Positions 1-10,193 of a DNA stretch of 64,000 nt are shown one piece after another (position 1 is the stretch's first letter; each line of letters begins with the position of its first letter). A program made the translations under genes and the position numbers. The stretch covers positions 124,001 to 188,000 of the forward strand of contig JAJIRX010000597.1 in NCBI GenBank assembly GCA_023853785.1, given 5' to 3'. The notes beneath the pieces are model-generated. The model made no database searches and was not told the DNA's origin. It worked only from the letters and a program-made list of their open reading frames with translations. Source of the stretch: Psilocybe azurescens (Eukaryota; Basidiomycota; Agaricomycetes; Agaricales; Agrocybaceae).

Positions 1-2755
1 CTCCATTTCTTCTGATGTATTCGGCAGACCCATGAGATTATCGCACACGGATGATAGGTTTCGGATGAGCTGTAAGGAGTATGTATATCAGCCATATAAT
101 CGATGCGCAAGAACAAGCTTCAAGCACTGCATACTTGGATACGTTCTTCTGCCCACAGTCCCGCCCATCCGCTGAAATTCGCAGATTCGATGAGTTCAGT
201 CAGGATTGACTTGGCCAGGTGTACTGATTCAGCTGGAATAGGGTTTCCATTCTATTGCGTAAATGAAATGAGCAAATATTGTACTGATGGGTCGAACAAA
301 AATGTAAAACGCACTTGCAGTATTTTTGTACACACTTGAATGAACTCGTGTAGCTCAGGTTGAGCGATAGGAATGCTTTCGAAGATCTCATATTCTGCTA
401 TGAATGCCCATTTGTATCGGCGGAAGAAATTTGGGCGCATACGCGTCCAATCAAATGACGTCAGGGGTAGAGATACCTATCCACGTTCCTTGGTTAATTC
501 AACCGGTCCGAGCGAGCGAGAAAAAGGTATGCATACCACAAACAAGGCTATGCACAACGACTGTAAGGCAGTAAGGAACTGTACTTGGTACAGCATCTCG
601 TTATGTACATTGGAACCTACATGATGTCAGTTGGTCTAAATCATGGAAGAAGCGAGAGAATTACCGTCATCCACCAATGGTAGCAAATCGTCAAGACAGG
701 ACAGATGCGTATCGATGACCCGAGCAGCATACCAGTACGCAAATGCTCTCTCCTCCTTCGCGTAAAGGTCCATCTGGAAGCCAGACAATACTATTTCACG
801 GATGTCAGAAAGTCGCCATAATAGGGCGATATCAGGAAGGTGATTGAGGAGGTGTCCTCGTGGAAGACCCTAAAACGTACTCGTTAATCACCGCCAATAA
901 CGTCCACGTAAAGAAAACCCACCTCGAGGTCGATATTATCTCTAATCTGCAGGAGTGTGTCATACAACGCATGCCACTCTATTAGCGCCTTCATGAAATG
1001 ACGACGTTTTCTTGGTGGGTTATTCCATAATGCTCTAATGCGTGGTGTAATAAGCTGTGAGATTCGAGTGGGTGAGGACAGGCAAGTTTCCCATATCGAA
1101 GAGGGTGCACCTTATACAGGGTTCGCTCCACCTTCCTGAAGGGTGGCTCTGCTTCAGGGCCTCCCCATCTCTGTGTAACCATCGTCTTTATGGCGTCATA
1201 TTTCACTCCAATTGTTTCGTAAAAGAATTGATTGACCATCCATTCAAATGGATACCTGTTCAGGATCAAGACTCCATCGTAAAATGTTGACTGGTGACAG
1301 TTAGTGAAAAACCTTTTGGTGATGTCAATAACATCATACCTGTGCCAATGACCTTAAATACGGGACGGTTGGAGGTGGTTTGGCCAACCATGACCGAAGG
1401 TTGCCTGCGATCTAAGCATTACTTGTGAGACGAAAGGTATGATTGAGTAGCTTGTTGTTTACCTCCCAAGTACTTAGTTGGTCGCAAGTCTCAAGCATAG
1501 AGACCTCGTAGAGACCATCAATGAAATGGTGTAGACCTTTGTAGGTGTCATCGAAAGCTGGCGGAGTAACGATACGGATAGGGGTCGCAGTTTGTAGCCG
1601 TCTGCCAATGTACGGATCGAAAGCAAGTTGTACTATAGATCCAGGTTCATATTCCGGTGATGGACTGCTTTCAACAGTATGCAGATGATCATGGGCACGC
1701 AGCACGAGTTTCTGGAACTCGGATCGATCCTTGCTGGGTTCAGTGCTCATGACCTGAAGCATGGTCTGGAAGGAGGCCTTAGTTTTTAACTCAAGTCTCT
1801 TCACATTCACGTTCACGACGAACCTTTCGAAAAGCAGTCGTGCCCTGAGCGCACCTTTCCAAACGACGGGCACTACGACACTTTATTACTTTGAGGTTAA
1901 ACTGAATAAAGGTAAAACCTACAGAAAGACTCCAATAGCCAGTTCACCGCATCATCAAGTTTTGATATTATATGATACGTAGACACGCCTTCAAGAAGAC
2001 TGACTTCACACTTGTCGCTCTGCCAATCCTCTGTCTGCCAGATTTTAGCTGCATGGATAGGGATAAAATATTGACAAGACGAACATCATACATCCCGCCT
2101 CTCGCAAGTTCTCGCCATGTAAGATCACAGCACTTCAGGAGCCCTTGAACAGCAGATCGCAGAACAACTGTCACAAGTTCGATGGGCCGGGAAGGGTCGG
2201 TCTCTGATGTCGACGGCACCAATACATCAGGATCTATATCTCTCAGATGATGGACATATAGGAGAGTGTGCACGGTGTGAGCAAGAAAGTTTCCAGCGTG
2301 AAATTCCGACTAGAATCGACGGTGATGAGCACAAAAGGTCGTAAGAAGAAATTGCTGACGAACCTCAAATGCCAATGCCTTGTCCAATATCCAGCACACT
2401 TCCTCGGGCAAAAGGGGCGTAAGAGGATTAAAAGGTGGTCTGAGTTGCTCCTGGACGACAAGCCCACTGTCTAATCGAGGCTCGCCAATCTATTTTGAAC
2501 GTCGGTAAACATTCGGTTGCGAGAGCGCTTGGAGGCGCTTTACCTCAAGAGCGCTCATGGAATCTTGCAAAGTGAAGTTCTCCATGAAGAGTAGGTAGTC
2601 AGGCTCCAAATCTGCAAAATTCTCAGATCATCTTCATCATAACCAAAAGGAATCATGCACATACCGGCTGAGGCCTCGAGAAAAAGATTGGTAACATCTT
2701 GAAAGGCGTACTCAGCGCCAGGCATTTCATATTCGATCGGAATCACATCTGCCAT
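1..2755 (-). CDS. MAK10: MAK10/NAA35, NatC N-alpha-acetyltransferase auxiliary subunit (C-terminus cut by window edge)
   Basis: Spliced minus-strand gene starting at the ATG at 2755. The first exon carries a Mak10-like FQDVTNLFLEASAG. An intron near 2669 is followed by PDYLLFMENFTLQDSMSALE, then IGEPRLDSGL near 2480, the MAK10 signature. Further exons match the family across 1410-2270, including EDWQSDKCEVSLLEG and DPYIGRR. C-terminal exons carry LSGFQMDLYAKEERAFAYWY (about 740-790), FLTALQSLCIALF (about 550-590), VSLPLTSFDW plus RRYKWAFIAEYE (about 390-455), and a last block ending in LIRNLSSVCDNLMGLP near the edge. About 9-11 exons; the stop codon lies outside the window. In known NatC, this subunit anchors the catalytic Naa30 on the ribosome and co-translationally acetylates Met-Leu/Ile/Phe N-termini. 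It is divergent from the tRNA synthetase gene across about 130 bp. No frame break was seen. The identity is firm; exact exon ends are inferred. Confidence 0.88.
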
Positions 2756-2885
2756 ATCCTTGGCCTCTGAAAGACCAGGAGAAGCTCTAAAGGACTATCG
2801 TCTTGATGGTGGTTCGGAATAAAACATGTTTACGTTTTGGGATCAATGCACAACATGCTCTGAAAATGGGTGTGGCTGTGTGAAA
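2756..2885. promoter_or_regulatory. Short bidirectional promoter region between MAK10 and mitochondrial TrpRS
   Basis: Only 130 bp separate the two divergent ATGs, so both promoters must lie here or within the 5' ends. No clear TATA box is visible. If the upstream in-frame ATG at 2826 is used for the synthetase, the gap is 70 bp. Confidence 0.5.
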
Positions 2886-4266
2886 ATGTTCTCAAAAGCT
2901 TTCTCCTCGCGCCTTCGCTGTTTAACACGACAAACACGACGGTATTCGTCCACAGTAAACGCGGTATTAGAACCCAGTAAAGGACGCGTCATCTTCTCGG
3001 GCATTCAGCCCACTGGCATTGTACATGTGGGTACTTTTATTCTTCCAGGGTTCTCCTGTTCATGAAGTAGTTCATAGCTTGGCAATTATCTCGGGGCGCT
3101 CTCGAACTGGGTGACACTACAGAATGAAGCGGGTCCCCAAGACGATGTCATATTCTCAATTGTAGGATGGCACGCGCTTACGCTGCCCCAGAATCCCAAA
3201 GCATTGTCTGCGTCGCGTGCGGATATGTTCGCAACCCTTCTAGCATTCGGAATCGACCCACATAAATCCGTTGTTTTCCATCAGGATGATGTGAGTATAC
3301 ATTATACTTTTATAAACGTACACTCATATTTTTATCAGAACCAATGTCATGTCGAACTTTCTTGGATTTTGAGTTGTATTACGCCAGTTGGAAAACTACA
3401 GCGAATGACTACTTGGAAGGTATGCCTCCCTAGCAGAATAGACGTATCACGAATCATGACCCATCTCATAGTCACGCCTGGCTACAAGTCGAAATGCAAA
3501 CGACGAATCAGAAGTCGATGAGTCAATGCTCAATACCGGGTTATTCACTTATCCCGTGCTGCAGGCGGCGGATATTCTCGCATATCGGTATTTAATGTCT
3601 TCTAGGTCTGGAAGCAGTGACGCTCAATGGCTTACAGGGCTACTCATGTACCTGTTGGAGAAGATCAGACTCAGCACCTCGAACTTAGCCGAGAGCTTGC
3701 AAGATCCTTCAACCTAGCCTTCGATCGTCGAAAGAGGTTCTTCCCAAGTCCTTCACAGCTCATAAGTGTGTCACTTACGAATCTTTCTCTAACAATATCC
3801 TCACTATATGCCAACAGCTCCCTGTAAACGTGTCCTGTCTCTGAAAGACCCCTCCTCGAAGATGTCGAAGTCGGCGCCGGATGCATCATCCCGTATCATG
3901 CTCACAGATTCAGGCGCCCAAATCGAGCGCAAAATTAAAGGCGCCGTAACCGATTCCATTCAGGGCATCACGTATGACCCTGTCAACCGACCAGGAATTT
4001 CCAATCTCCTAACACTTCTGGCTGCATGCGAGAACGCCGAGGTTGATCAAGTAGCTCTGAGATACGAAAGGAAAAGTAATGCGCACTTGAAAAAGGATGT
4101 CGCTGAAGCCCTCGAAAATTTGTTGAAGGGACCTAGAGGCGAATTCGAAAGACTCAGACAGGATCCGGAGTATTTATCAACAATGGCAAAGCTTGGTGCT
4201 GAAAAAGCAAAGGTAAGGTCGCAGCAAACCATGAAGGAGGTCAGGACTATGATAGGCCTATGCTGA
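2886..4266 (+). CDS. MSW1: Tryptophanyl-tRNA synthetase, mitochondrial
   Basis: Six exons: 2886-3026, 3078-3290, 3339-3419, 3472-3587, 3638-3765 and 3818-4266. They join to 375 codons with no frame break. This class Ic synthetase charges tRNA-Trp. The N-terminus is Arg/Ser/Phe-rich without acids ([19 protein letters not shown]), a likely mitochondrial presequence. I therefore chose the ATG at 2886 over the in-frame ATG at 2826. The catalytic signatures are present: [10 protein letters not shown] joined to LGNYLGA across intron 1 (HIGH-like), [17 protein letters not shown], and KMSKS (about 3862-3876). The length fits bacterial and mitochondrial TrpRS. Donors are typical (GTGGGT, GTGAGT, GTATGC, GTATTT, GTGTGT). 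Confidence 0.93.
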
Positions 4267-4509
4267 TGTCGTTGGCCTCATAAATACTATTTATTACATG
4301 TTAATTCATTTTTGTTGGCATCGTAGTCGATTCTACTTGCTGAAGACTATCGGAAGAGATGGCGGCGAGTTGGAAGCGTCTTTCGACTTTGAGGTCAGTA
4401 ACAGCCCCTATCACCGCCCTGACCATGTGACCGCGGTTCAAAAGCTCTCGCGTTGAGACGCGACGCGGCGACTTCCCAACTCCTCTCACCATCATTGCTA
4501 AAACGACAA

Positions 4510-5608
4510 ATGAGTTCTCAATTCTCACTCATATGCCCCATAGGCTGTTTGGAAACCACACCTATTTCCGAGATTCTCTTTCTTCAATGTGGTATGTTCT
4601 TTCTACCAATAGTTTCCCGACATTGTGGCACTGCCAGAGCTCACAAGATGTCCGTTTCCTGAACTACCCAGGTCATTATCTATGTACGACTTGTTATGAT
4701 AGAATCAGCAAACCAGAATGCCCTCTATGTCGCTTTATAATTACTTCCCCTCCACATCGAATCTATTTGGACCCCAGTGACATAATCGACACAAAACAAA
4801 AGCGACCTCAAGTACTGAATGGATTGGATAAGATCAACAAAGATACCCCTGCTGACAGTGTTGAGAAAGCCAGTAGAAGAATGAACAAATTATGTGAAAA
4901 AGAAGGCGAAGACCCAGTTATTGCAGTGTGTACTCTCATACTCCACGCTATTAATCTAACGTGATGTTGCAATTGCAGGCTCAAATACTACGTGCTATGC
5001 AAAATCTGGAACGAAGGATAGCTCCGATGTTCAAACAGCTGGCTGACGTCAAGGAACTCAACACCCAACTACAGGAGCAATTAAGAGCAGCAGAATCATC
5101 GAAGTCCAATTATAAGGAAAAGGTTTCGAAAGCAAAGCTCGAAGTCGAGAAAGAGAAGGAAGAAACTAAGAGGCAGCGCAAGAGAGCAGATAAATATCTA
5201 ACTCTTGTCAAAGAAAAAGACGTCAATATCCAGAAACTTCAGGAGGCCATGACTGCTCAGGAGATGGAGGTACGTTAAGGACATGAGATGGATTGCCTGT
5301 CATCCGCTAATGATAAATCGACCATCCAGATAAGGCTTCTTAAAACCAAATTGAAAGCCCTTGGAAAGGGCCAGAAACGAAGACCAAGACAAAGTAACGA
5401 CGCCGACGCCTCTCTCCTAATTGAAGGCGTTCCAGAGGGTTCTAAACGAATCAAGATCCGCAAATTATCGAAACCATCGGTCCAAGACTTGAATATCGAC
5501 CCACCCATTCGTCACATACAAACAAAAAAGAAATTACATCAAACAACGAAGAAATTATATTGTAGTACGAGACAAATTATAAATGTACATCAGAATTCTG
5601 TATTATAA
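4510..5608 (+). CDS. RING-finger protein with central coiled coil (putative E3 ligase)
   Basis: Four exons (4510-4591, 4672-4925, 4979-5269, 5330-5608) give 301 aa in frame. The N-terminus is a compact RING: CPIGC, then [12 protein letters not shown] and ECPLCR after intron 1, so the finger is split by an intron inside CGH. Residues about 110-210 are a long charged coiled coil rich in Lys, Glu and Gln. The tail is basic (KGQKRRPRQ). The RING plus coiled-coil plan and the spacing resemble the Zip3/RNF212/HEI10 and TRAIP groups, but I cannot assign an ortholog. A role as a ubiquitin or SUMO ligase scaffold is inference. It begins 243 bp after the tRNA synthetase stop, in the same orientation. 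Confidence 0.75.
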
Positions 5609-5628
5609 GTAAAAGGGAAAATTACAAA

Positions 5629-5652
5629 AGAGAGAGAGAGAGAGAGAGAGAG
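5629..5652 (+). repeat. (AG)12 microsatellite
   Basis: Twelve perfect AG dinucleotides lie in the 48 bp between the convergent stop codons of the RING gene (5608) and the amidotransferase-like gene (5656). Confidence 0.95.
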
Positions 5653-5655
5653 ATT

Positions 5656-8600
5656 TTACAATAAACCTATCATTGTATAGAATATAGTGCGAATTTCATC
5701 GTCCATACTGTCCACGCCGATGAACCCCAGGTGACCTTTCTCAACATCGGTGTATATGATAGACGACCTGAAATTGTTTTCGGCTGGCTTCCACAGGTTA
5801 GGTCTATTCTGCGGAATGTAGACTGCCATGAACGGCGCAATCCCTGCAACGTAGATACCATTGATTTCGAACGTTTTCGGGACCTTCAAGTCATCCATCT
5901 TCTTTGCCAGCGAGTTTTTGGGGTTCTTTGTGACTTTAGTATCCTGAAGGCCGATGGAGAAGTCCCAGTCCAAACCCCAGTTGTCCCGGAAAAGTGGCCG
6001 GAATTGCGTCAAAGTGACCTGGCGAGCAAACAGAGACCCAAAGACGACTGTACCGCCTTGCTTGGAATATTCCACCACTTTGGAGAGCAGGTATTCGTTT
6101 TCGACGTACAAGAAGTAGGAGTCAGTGATCAAAATACCGAGAAGGTCGCGAGAAGGCAAAAGATCGATGACTCTGGCGTTCGATAATCCATAAAGGACTT
6201 CTGCCTTCTCCTTCGCGTCTTCAATGAACTTGTTGAGGAGTTGGTCCATGGCCTCTTTCTGTTCGTGGTAAGACGTCAAAATCATGAAGAATTTCTTCGA
6301 GTCTGGAACTATCGCCCGCTTAGGTGTCAAGAGTTCCAGCATGGCCAGAACGATATCAGTAGATTCCGGTTCTGCGTTGACATCACCGTTATAGCCCAGG
6401 TGTCCCTTCCCGAGACGGGTGCGGACAATAGGTGCCTCCCAATCGTCAGTATTTTGTGGGTATTGCTCATAGAAGAGTTCTTCTGCGTGGAATCCAGTAA
6501 GATGCACGGCTTTCATATAAAAGGCCTCCGAAAGCGACGGGTTCTTGATAGCGGCTTCGTGGTGGCCATTTCGCTCGGCTTCGGTACGACTATAAGATCC
6601 AGCACGCCATGGAACTCCAAAGTTCGACAGCGTTTTGGTAATATCAGGCGGTGTGGTCATGCTTGGGAATAACCCGCCAATGACCGCTTGTCCTCCTGCT
6701 TTGATATAATCGACAATTTTGGTAAGCACAAGCGAGTTCGTCGGCCTTGCTATTCCTTCATCGACGATATACACTGCACAGATATCAGGAGACGTCAAGT
6801 GGACGAGAGCCTGTGAAGCGGTCACGGCTGTCTTGACCTCCACCTTCTTTTGAGAGCTGAAATTTGGTGGGCATAGATCCGTGCAAACATTTCGGCATTC
6901 GCAAGAGCAACAATGAGGACGAACTTTGAAGAGCATTCGACTGCAATCCCCGTGTTTTCTATTAGGTCTTGGGGGCTATTGCAATTCCCACCCTTGGTAT
7001 ATTGTCTTCAGACACGACCGCGTATCCTGTCCTTTCCACCCTTTCGCTCCTGGAACCAATTACGTATTCCGTCATAACTTCGGTTTCATCGTCATCGTCA
7101 TCGTCGGACACGACTGCGTATCCCGTACTTTCCACCCTTTCGCTTCTAGATCCCATTATGTTGTCCGTCCTAACCTGAACTTCATCGTCGTCGGATATGA
7201 CTGCGTATCCCGTTCTCTTTGCCCTATCTTCGGAGCGCTGAGAACTTTTCTGAGACTTGCTTTGCTTTTTTCTTTTTGTTCTTTCCATTCTCAGAGGTGG
7301 TACCGGATTGCCCTCTTCGGGCGGTGGATGGACCAGCAGCCATGGATGAGGTCGAAGCAACCGATGGTAGAAAAGCCAGGGGAGCATTTTGCTCGTCAAG
7401 GAGCCCAAGCATAGCAAGGATGGTGTTCGTCGAAGAATCTTCTCCATTCACATCACCCAAGAAGCTGAGAAGCCCGCGTCCAACTCGGGCACAAACAGCA
7501 GGTGATTCAGAGGTATCCTTGATCTTAGTGGCGGCAAATACCAAGGATTGTAATCGTGCACCCTCTGTTGGTATATAAATTGCCATTTCCGGGAGGATAT
7601 CGGCCACATGCACACTCTTCATGCTGTAGGAGCCATCCAAAGATGGATTGCGCCTAACAAGCTCGTTGGCAGGGTTAGTTTGGAAGGTCGTTCGATGGTA
7701 CGCGCCAAATTTCCAGTCAAGTCCCCAAGAGTGCTTCATGAACTTATCAAAATCTGGGGGAGTTATGTGGCTGCTGAATTGACCCGCCAGAGCAACGGAT
7801 CCTCCATTTTTCACGTATTCGACCAATTTTATCACTAGTGTTTTATATTTCCGTTTGATTATCGACGGGTCGGCCACCAACACGCTTGCCAGGTTTGGCA
7901 TCGCCAAGTGCCGCAACGCAGTTTCGATGGAATTTGGAGATTCTCGAACCTCTACGACCTTGATCTTGTTCCTAAGAGCGGAGAGAAGATGAGTGTTGAT
8001 GGGGTTGAAAAGTTCGTACTGCTCGAAGCATAAGAGCAGGACAAAGCGTTCAGGTGATGGCATCGCAATTATCCCTTCAGTCTCTTCGATGATTTCGTAG
8101 TCAAGATTGACTTGCTCAATGACTTCTTCGCGTTGCAGTTTTGCAGCGAACCCACTGGCCTTTGGGTATTCCATTAACGCAGAATGAAGATCGAACTCGA
8201 GGATGTCGTAAAAGTCGCTTTCTCTCCTCAGAGCTTTTGCAGCTTCAACCTTAGCAGGATCATTCCACCATCCACCGGCGGGAAGGAACCGTTTATCGTG
8301 CGAATAGATGCATTTGGCGTCACCAAACTTGCAAGACCCAAAAAGAAATTTAAGGCATACATTCTTGCCTCTAGACAGGGGGGTGGATATGGTGTTAGCA
8401 TTGCGTGCAAGGGATTGGATTGGACTTCAAAAAAAACACGAACAATTCATCACGAACGCTGTCGTTGTCCGGAGCATGTGAGAACCGACATTGGCTACCT
8501 CGTATGCAGCCAGCATGATTGTAAAATCGGCAGGGAGTCAAATTTCCAAAATGTTGAGAATCCTCCGTGTCGGAGTCCATGTATGTCTCCCATGGTTCGG

Positions 8601-9257
8601 CGTCAAAACGAGGATGATCTCGCTCTGTTGCATTCACGTTCAACCCTTGGTCATGTTGTAAAATGGTGCGAATGGCCTTGAGCTCTTGTTGAGCAGCCTC
8701 GTTGTCAGGTTGTTCTGCGATGATTATTTCGAGATCTGGTTGCATTCGTTAGTCTCGGATCATGGTTTTACAGAGAGGGAGGGTGCACCTTTAACGGCAG
8801 CTTTATAAAGAGAGAGTTCCTTTCGTGCCATGGCTCTTCGAAAACGAGCTTTAAGAAAACGTGGGTCATATTCAAGAGCAGCGGTAGCTGCCCAAAGTGA
8901 TTCCTCAAAACTTTTTAAAACGTTAGAGAGAGACCTGCAGAAATTGGATCTCAAGCTGCTCACTGATTGAGCTTGAAGTATGCCATTGCTAAGTTGGACA
9001 ACAGCACGGGCGTCGGGCCAGAATAGTTGATAGCATGAACATAAACCTCAGCAGCACCCAAATAGTCGCCCTTTTGAACTTTTCATTGCCCTTTTGAGAG
9101 GAAAACCGATGTGTCAATTAATCTTTAACGAAAACAGCTAAAATGTCAAGTGAATTCCGTACCCTATTTTTATTTCCTCTGCTTCTTTGGCCAACTCTTC
9201 GGCCTTTTTCTTTCGTGCATCTACACGACGAGCTGCCTGTTCCACCAGTTGATCCAT
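5656..9257 (-). CDS. TPR - double CCCH zinc finger - triple class I glutamine amidotransferase-like protein (several frame breaks)
   Basis: I read the stretch as one minus-strand gene of roughly 1,000-1,050 aa. Start: MDQLVEQAARR at 9257 with a Lys/Glu helix. A TPR pair follows: GNEKFK..GDYLGAAEVYVHAI, LLSNLAMAYFKLNQ, and ATAALEYDPRFLKARFRRA (to about 8780). CCCH finger 1 is CRFYNHAGCIRGSQCRFSH (about 8475-8530) and finger 2 is CLKFLFGSCKFGDAKCIYSH (about 8300-8360). Three homologous amidotransferase-like domains come next: about 8060-7370, 6950-6310 and 6300-5656. Each has a FVLxL strand, a YVKNGGSVALAG-type elbow, a MKSVHV/MKAVHL block and a GHLGYxGDVN block. The elbow has no Cys in any copy (AGQFSS, GGLFPS, FGSLFA), so glutaminase activity is unlikely. 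Between domains 1 and 2 is an acidic repeat linker. The frame must change at 9072-9075, about 7266-7277, 6971-6975 and 6848-6851, all homopolymers. Alternatives are two adjacent genes (9257-7224 and about 6955-5656), or a pseudogene. The function is unknown; RNA binding is suggested by the CCCH pair. Confidence 0.7.
6985..7235 (-). repeat. Acidic coding repeat in the linker (TGYAVxSDDD units)
   Basis: Two full units of 29 and 32 codons and one partial unit read TGYAVISDDD..GSRSERVE, TGYAVVSDDDDDDE..GSRSERVE and TGYAVVSED. The unit length difference is 9 nt. Differences inside the conserved words are largely third-position (GGA/GGT, TCT/TCC, AGA/AGG), which points to selection on this reading frame. 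The frame differs from those of the flanking amidotransferase-like domains. Confidence 0.75.
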
Positions 9258-10193
9258 ACAGGTTTTCTGCAGTGCAGAAATCACAGACGTGTAAGTGGAG
9301 AAGGTTAAAGAGTTCTTGAACCAAGCTTCTAATGGGGTTCCGGAACAAAGAAGGGAACTCCTTGGCAAAATTCTTGATCTAATCTTATCTTTAGGGAACT
9401 TTTACGGTCCGCATTGCTTCCGAGCCTGTTGGCTCGACTGTGTCGCTCACTTTCTTCTCATTCTCTAACGACCAAGACTACCAAAAATAATGACTTCTCA
9501 AGTCAAGATCTATTGACGAAGGGACTCGTGTGGCGGTCATTTTTGCGACCGTCGGTTTGAGCGATCGCAGCTTTACTTCTCATTCTAACGACCACGACTA
9601 CCAAAAATATAATGACTTCGCAAGACAAGATCTATTGACAGAGCATGACTTGGTCTATACCTGAGGCCCGATGGTCTAGATCGGCACATCTTTTACCTCT
9701 AACATCAATCTAATATTTTCCATCTATATTCCACCAATGCACCGCTGCCAACCATTGCGCAATGACACCACTGACTCTCGACTATTCCCCGAAATCGACA
9801 ATATCATCACACGCGCTCTAACGACAAAAACGAGAGTAAGTTGTGGTCATGGCCTTTCCAATGTATACTTGATACCCTGGGTTCGATACATCTAGCTTGA
9901 TTTCATTTTTTCTGCAAAAATAAGCCGTATCATTCACTCTGTAGTGTAGCATATGTATTAGTTCTCTTTCCATCTCATCTAACTCCATTCATTGAGGAGT
10001 TATGGACAGTCTTACATAAATGCTGGACCCACATCCAGGAAACATGACATAATACAACTAACCTTGATAAGATTAGCTTGATAAGATTCTTTGACCAAGG
10101 AGGTCTGTTCTTGGCTCATTGCTATATAATCTGCTTAGGATCAAGTGGGGATGATTATATTTGCAGAGATCCTCTATATTCGCTTCGTCTACG
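9258..10193. promoter_or_regulatory. Divergent intergenic region upstream of THI20-like gene
   Basis: This 936-bp gap holds the direct repeat at 9451-9639, a tandem TTGATAAGATT at about 10073-10088, and a TATATAAT at 10123-10130, about 64 bp before the THI20 ATG and a plausible TATA element. I saw no TPP riboswitch core and no further ORF. Confidence 0.5.
9451..9640 (+). repeat. Imperfect direct repeat of about 67 bp (two copies)
   Basis: Copy 1 is at about 9451-9517 and copy 2 at about 9571-9639, start to start about 120 bp. Both share ACGACCA(A/C)GACTACC, AATGACTTC and CAAGATCTATTGAC, with small indels and substitutions. They lie in the 936-bp gap between the divergent TPR-CCCH gene and THI20. 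They may be a duplicated promoter segment or an old duplication; no coding content is seen. Confidence 0.8.

Noticed and set aside
5731..6672. Plus-strand ORFs of about 150 codons
   Set aside because: They lie opposite the amidotransferase-like domains and have no domain content; shadow frames.
6926..7578. Plus-strand ORFs across the acidic repeat
   Set aside because: The repeated words come from the coding strand; synonymous variation supports the minus strand.
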